Assembly (NCBI GenBank): GCA_034422875.1
Contig: DAOUJI010000061.1
Location: 1-7,089 of the forward strand
Source: DAOUJI01 sp034422875
Lineage (GTDB): Bacteria > Chloroflexota > Dehalococcoidia > Lucifugimonadales > JAGWBF01
DNA length: 7,089 nucleotides
Direction: 5' to 3'
Positions 5,258 through 7,089 of this stretch are shown one piece after another. Numbering within the stretch: the first letter of the stretch is position 1; each line of letters opens with the position of its first letter. The translations under genes were made by a program, and so were the position numbers. A model generated the notes under the pieces. It did not search any database. It was not told where the DNA came from and worked only from the letters and a program-made list of their open reading frames with translations.

Positions 5258-5689
5258 TCAGGCGGGGCGAAACTTTGGAAGGTATACTTCCTTGCCGTCG
5301 TGGACACCCTGGACTTCGAAAGTGACTTTGACCTTCATGCCAACCTTGATGTCCTCGTTGGCGATGTCCACGAGGTTGGTGTTGAGCCTGGGGCCTTCTT
5401 CAAGCTCCACGACCGCCACGTTGTAGGGGAGGTATGGCTCGAATCCAGGGTGGTACCGCTGGTGCATGATGGCGTAGGTAAAGAGGGTCGCGTCCCCGGA
5501 TGCCTGCACCCATTCCAGGTCCTCCGCGAGACACTCCGTGCAGATCACTCGGATAGGGTCTAGGTAGGTACCGCAGACGGCGCACCGCTTAATCATCAGT
5601 CTGCCCTCGGCGGCTCCTTGGAAGAAGGGTAGGGACTCCTCGTCGGGTTCGGGGACGGGCCTGCTTACCGGTCCGCTCTGCTGCGTCAT
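5258..5689 (-). CDS. DUF35 zinc-ribbon/OB-fold protein, upstream copy
   Basis: This 143-residue protein starts at ATG 5689. A GTG two codons earlier overlaps the ribosome site AAGGAG (5695-5700), so it is not used. The N-terminus is Pro-rich, followed by the helix EESLPFFQGAAEGRLMIKRC. The zinc ribbon is C36-x2-C39 and C50-x2-C53, and the OB fold (about 58-143) contains GDATLFTYAIMHQRYHPGF and PYNVAVVELEEGPRL. It is a clear but distant paralogue of the DUF35 protein on the other side of the thiolase gene: shared layout, EWV-SG-TL-TY and PYNV strings, different N- and C-termini. It is first in the operon, 45 bases after the inferred transcription start. A heteromeric complex with the thiolase is inferred; which DUF35 binds acyl-CoA cannot be told. 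Confidence 0.9.
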   Translation of the reverse strand: MTQQSGPVSRPVPEPDEESLPFFQGAAEGRLMIKRCAVCGTYLDPIRVICTECLAEDLEWVQASGDATLFTYAIMHQRYHPGFEPYLPYNVAVVELEEGPRLNTNLVDIANEDIKVGMKVKVTFEVQGVHDGKEVYLPKFRPA

Positions 5690-5694
5690 GTTCA

Positions 5695-5700
5695 CTCCTT
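5695..5700 (-). promoter_or_regulatory. Ribosome site of the upstream DUF35 gene
   Basis: AAGGAG on the minus strand is five bases before ATG 5689. It includes the first base of the GTG at 5695, which excludes that codon as the start. Confidence 0.75.
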
Positions 5701-5740
5701 CATGCGGGAATGTCTATGGGCGACGGTGGAAGTTTTCAGA

Positions 5741-5769
5741 ATTCTATTCGATATGCCTTGCCCCGTCAA
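5741..5769 (-). promoter_or_regulatory. Promoter of the DUF35-thiolase-DUF35 operon
   Basis: On the minus strand, TTGACG (5769-5764) and TAGAAT (5746-5741) are 17 bases apart, each one base from the sigma70 consensus. Transcription would begin near 5734, giving a leader of about 45 bases. Confidence 0.65.
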
Positions 5770-5804
5770 CGCAAACAACCCCAGTCTAACTGCCGTGTCC
5801 CAAC

Positions 5805-5845
5805 GCGTCGCCGCTTTGGCCGTTGCGTCGAAGCGTCATTGCGTC
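5805..5845. repeat. Phased GCGTC repeats between the divergent promoters
   Basis: GCGTC occurs at 5805, 5825, 5833 and 5841. The last three form an 8-base tandem (GCGTCNNN three times), with TTGCGTC exact at 5823 and 5839. The array ends 18 bases before the -35 of the cupredoxin promoter and lies about 36 bases upstream of the operon's -35, so a regulator could act on either gene set. Confidence 0.4.
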
Positions 5846-5863
5846 CCACCGCCGGTAAATTAT

Positions 5864-5893
5864 TTGACATTTAATTTGTACGCAACCGATAAT
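5864..5893 (+). promoter_or_regulatory. Promoter of the cupredoxin gene
   Basis: TTGACA (5864-5869, exact consensus) is followed after 18 bases by GATAAT (5888-5893, five of six). This is the most A/T-rich stretch of the intergenic region. Transcription would start near 5900, leaving a leader of about 68 bases. Confidence 0.65.
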
Positions 5894-5967
5894 TCCAGCG
5901 TAGGAGCCATAGATTTTTGGCTTTGTCTCGTACACGGCCGTATGTCACTACTTAGCGAGGTGTCGGC

Positions 5968-6480
5968 ATGAGATTATGGGTAGTCGCCCTCCTGTTGGTT
6001 GGAATCGTCGCCGCCTGTGGCGGCGGCTCCGGAGATTCAACTGTCACTCCCGCTCCCACGACTCAGCCGCCCACGAACACCCCGGCGGCGGTTTCAGGAG
6101 GCGGCGCCGCGACGGCCGCGCCTGAGACTTCCGGCAGCGAGGATGGGAAGTCCGGCAGCGCCGGATACGGAGTAGGGGCCGCCCGTGAACTTCCGACTGT
6201 CGAGGGCGGCGTACAGACCCATCAATTAGCGATACTGAACTTCGCCCACCAGGACGCCACAGTGAAGGTCGGGACCGCTGTCCTTTGGCACAACCAGGAC
6301 GGCACCTCCCATACAACCACTTCGGGAAGGCCGGGAGACGCCGACGCCGGGGCCTTGTGGGACAGCGGCAATCTGCTGTTTGACGGGACCTTTTCCCACA
6401 CCTTCGACCAAGCTGGAGAGTTCCCCTACATGTGCACCATCCACCCAACCATGCAGGGGACAATCACGGTCACCAATTAG
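5968..6480 (+). CDS. Cupredoxin lipoprotein with a type 1 copper site
   Basis: This 170-residue protein starts at ATG 5968 after GAGGTG (5957-5962). Residues 1-17 are a lipoprotein signal with lipobox V-A-A-C17, so the mature protein is lipid-anchored on the outer face of the membrane. Residues 18-80 are a Thr/Pro/Gly/Ser/Ala-rich tether without folded character. Residues 83-170 are a plastocyanin/azurin-like cupredoxin: KVGTAVLWHNQDGTSHTTTS, a glycine/aspartate loop, then a Phe-rich FSHTFDQAGEFPYMCTIHPT region. The full ligand set is visible: H115, C156, H159 and M162 (C-x2-H-x2-M). It should carry electrons in the periplasm or cell wall to or from a membrane complex; the partner is not encoded here. 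It has its own promoter and is not in an operon with the thiolase genes. Confidence 0.93.
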   Translation: MRLWVVALLLVGIVAACGGGSGDSTVTPAPTTQPPTNTPAAVSGGGAATAAPETSGSEDGKSGSAGYGVGAARELPTVEGGVQTHQLAILNFAHQDATVKVGTAVLWHNQDGTSHTTTSGRPGDADAGALWDSGNLLFDGTFSHTFDQAGEFPYMCTIHPTMQGTITVTN

Positions 6481-6575
6481 CAAGTCGTCCCCCGGCTGCC
6501 CAATAGGTGCGGAATCCGCTTGTTGGCGCTATAGTGGCATGTTCCCAAGTCAAGTTGTTCAAGGGAGGGATAGGC

Positions 6576-7089
6576 ATGGCAGCACAAGAGCCTCGGATTC
6601 TTAAAGACGGACTGACATTCCCGGAAGGACCGCGCTGGCACGACGGCAGGCTCTATTTCTCCGACATCCACGCCAACCAAGTCAAGGCCGTAGACATGGA
6701 GGGACGCCTGGAGGTAATCGCGGACGTCCCCACCAAGCCGTCGGGTCTGGGGTGGCTGCCCGACGGACGCATGTTGATTGTCTCCATGCTCACCAAGAAG
6801 CTCCTGCGTCTAGGCCCAGACGGTCTGGAAGAGGCGGCGGACCTCGCGCCCTTCTTCAGCGGTCACGCCAACGACATGGTGGTGAGCCAAGAAGGCAGGG
6901 CATACATAGGAAACACGGGCGCGGAAATCTGGAGCGACCCTCCAACAGAGTTCCAGCCTTCCAACGTAGCCATGGTGTCTCCCGACGGTGAAGCCCGAGT
7001 TGTGGCCAGTGACATGATGGGTCCCAACGGCATGTGCATCACTCAGGACGGCCGCACTCTCATAGTGGCAGAGCCGCGGGCCGAACGAC
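6576..7089 (+). CDS. SMP-30/gluconolactonase-like beta-propeller, right end missing
   Basis: From ATG 6576 (ribosome site AAGGGAGGGA, 6561-6570), 171 residues are readable before the edge, about 60 percent of a normal ~290-residue protein. The SMP-30/gluconolactonase/LRE family pattern is clear: FPEGPRW with metal ligand E17, LYFSDI, PSGLGWLPDGRMLIVSM, then HANDM with N99, and GPNGMCITQDGRTLIVAE with metal ligand N151. The fourth conserved acid (an Asp about 50 residues later) lies beyond the window. Members hydrolyse sugar lactones or act on other esters in the cytoplasm; the substrate here is unknown. The 95 bases upstream hold only a weak -10 (TATAGT, 6530-6535) without a fitting -35, so it might be co-transcribed with the cupredoxin gene, for which no strong terminator is visible. 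Confidence 0.9.
   Translation, partial: MAAQEPRILKDGLTFPEGPRWHDGRLYFSDIHANQVKAVDMEGRLEVIADVPTKPSGLGWLPDGRMLIVSMLTKKLLRLGPDGLEEAADLAPFFSGHANDMVVSQEGRAYIGNTGAEIWSDPPTEFQPSNVAMVSPDGEARVVASDMMGPNGMCITQDGRTLIVAEPRAER

Noticed and set aside
4826..5563. Plus-strand open frame of 245 residues across the thiolase and DUF35 genes
   Set aside because: Antisense to two well-supported genes, no ribosome site, no recognisable domain.
5702..5971. Plus-strand open frame of 89 residues in the divergent control region
   Set aside because: Covers both promoters, lacks a ribosome site and overlaps the cupredoxin start codon.

Overview
This window is GC-rich bacterial DNA with a standard code, most likely from an uncultivated member of the Chloroflexota (SAR202 / Dehalococcoidia-like). 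That assignment is an inference from gene content: a thiolase flanked by DUF35 proteins, a Cys-anchored cupredoxin with a Thr/Pro/Gly linker, an SMP-30 protein, SwmB-repeat secreted proteins and AbrB/PIN modules. No rRNA, tRNA or marker gene confirms it. No integrase, transposase, CRISPR array or tRNA was seen.

Layout. (1) Bases 1-1056, minus strand: N-terminal 352 residues of a secreted or surface protein with two SwmB-type repeats, running off the left edge. (2) 1057-2100: gene-poor. It holds a helically phased set of GTRACA repeats that reads on the minus strand like two PHO boxes followed by a -10 element. It also holds what looks like a genetic scar: the first ~30 residues of a sensor-kinase-like protein run into a lipoprotein signal peptide in another frame, followed by decayed coding sequence. 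(3) 2119-3494, plus strand: two consecutive AbrB-type antitoxin / PIN-domain toxin pairs, each with its own promoter and an inverted repeat at the promoter. (4) 3503-5689, minus strand: a three-gene operon, DUF35 - thiolase - DUF35, convergent with the second toxin gene across only 8 bases. (5) 5690-5967: divergent control region with a good sigma70-like promoter on each strand and phased GCGTC repeats between them. (6) 5968-6480, plus strand: a cupredoxin lipoprotein with a complete type 1 copper site. (7) 6576 to the right edge, plus strand: an SMP-30/gluconolactonase-like protein, cut after 171 residues.

How the genes work together. The DUF35-thiolase-DUF35 operon probably makes a multi-subunit acyl-CoA enzyme, in which zinc-ribbon/OB-fold partners support a thiolase-fold subunit, as in steroid side-chain degradation and some archaeal mevalonate pathways. 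The substrate cannot be read from the sequence. The two toxin-antitoxin pairs look intact and separately regulated. The most interesting non-coding signals are the PHO-box-like array and the two operator-like palindromes at the antitoxin promoters. I found no clearly new multi-gene system; the nearest candidate is the thiolase with two different DUF35 partners.
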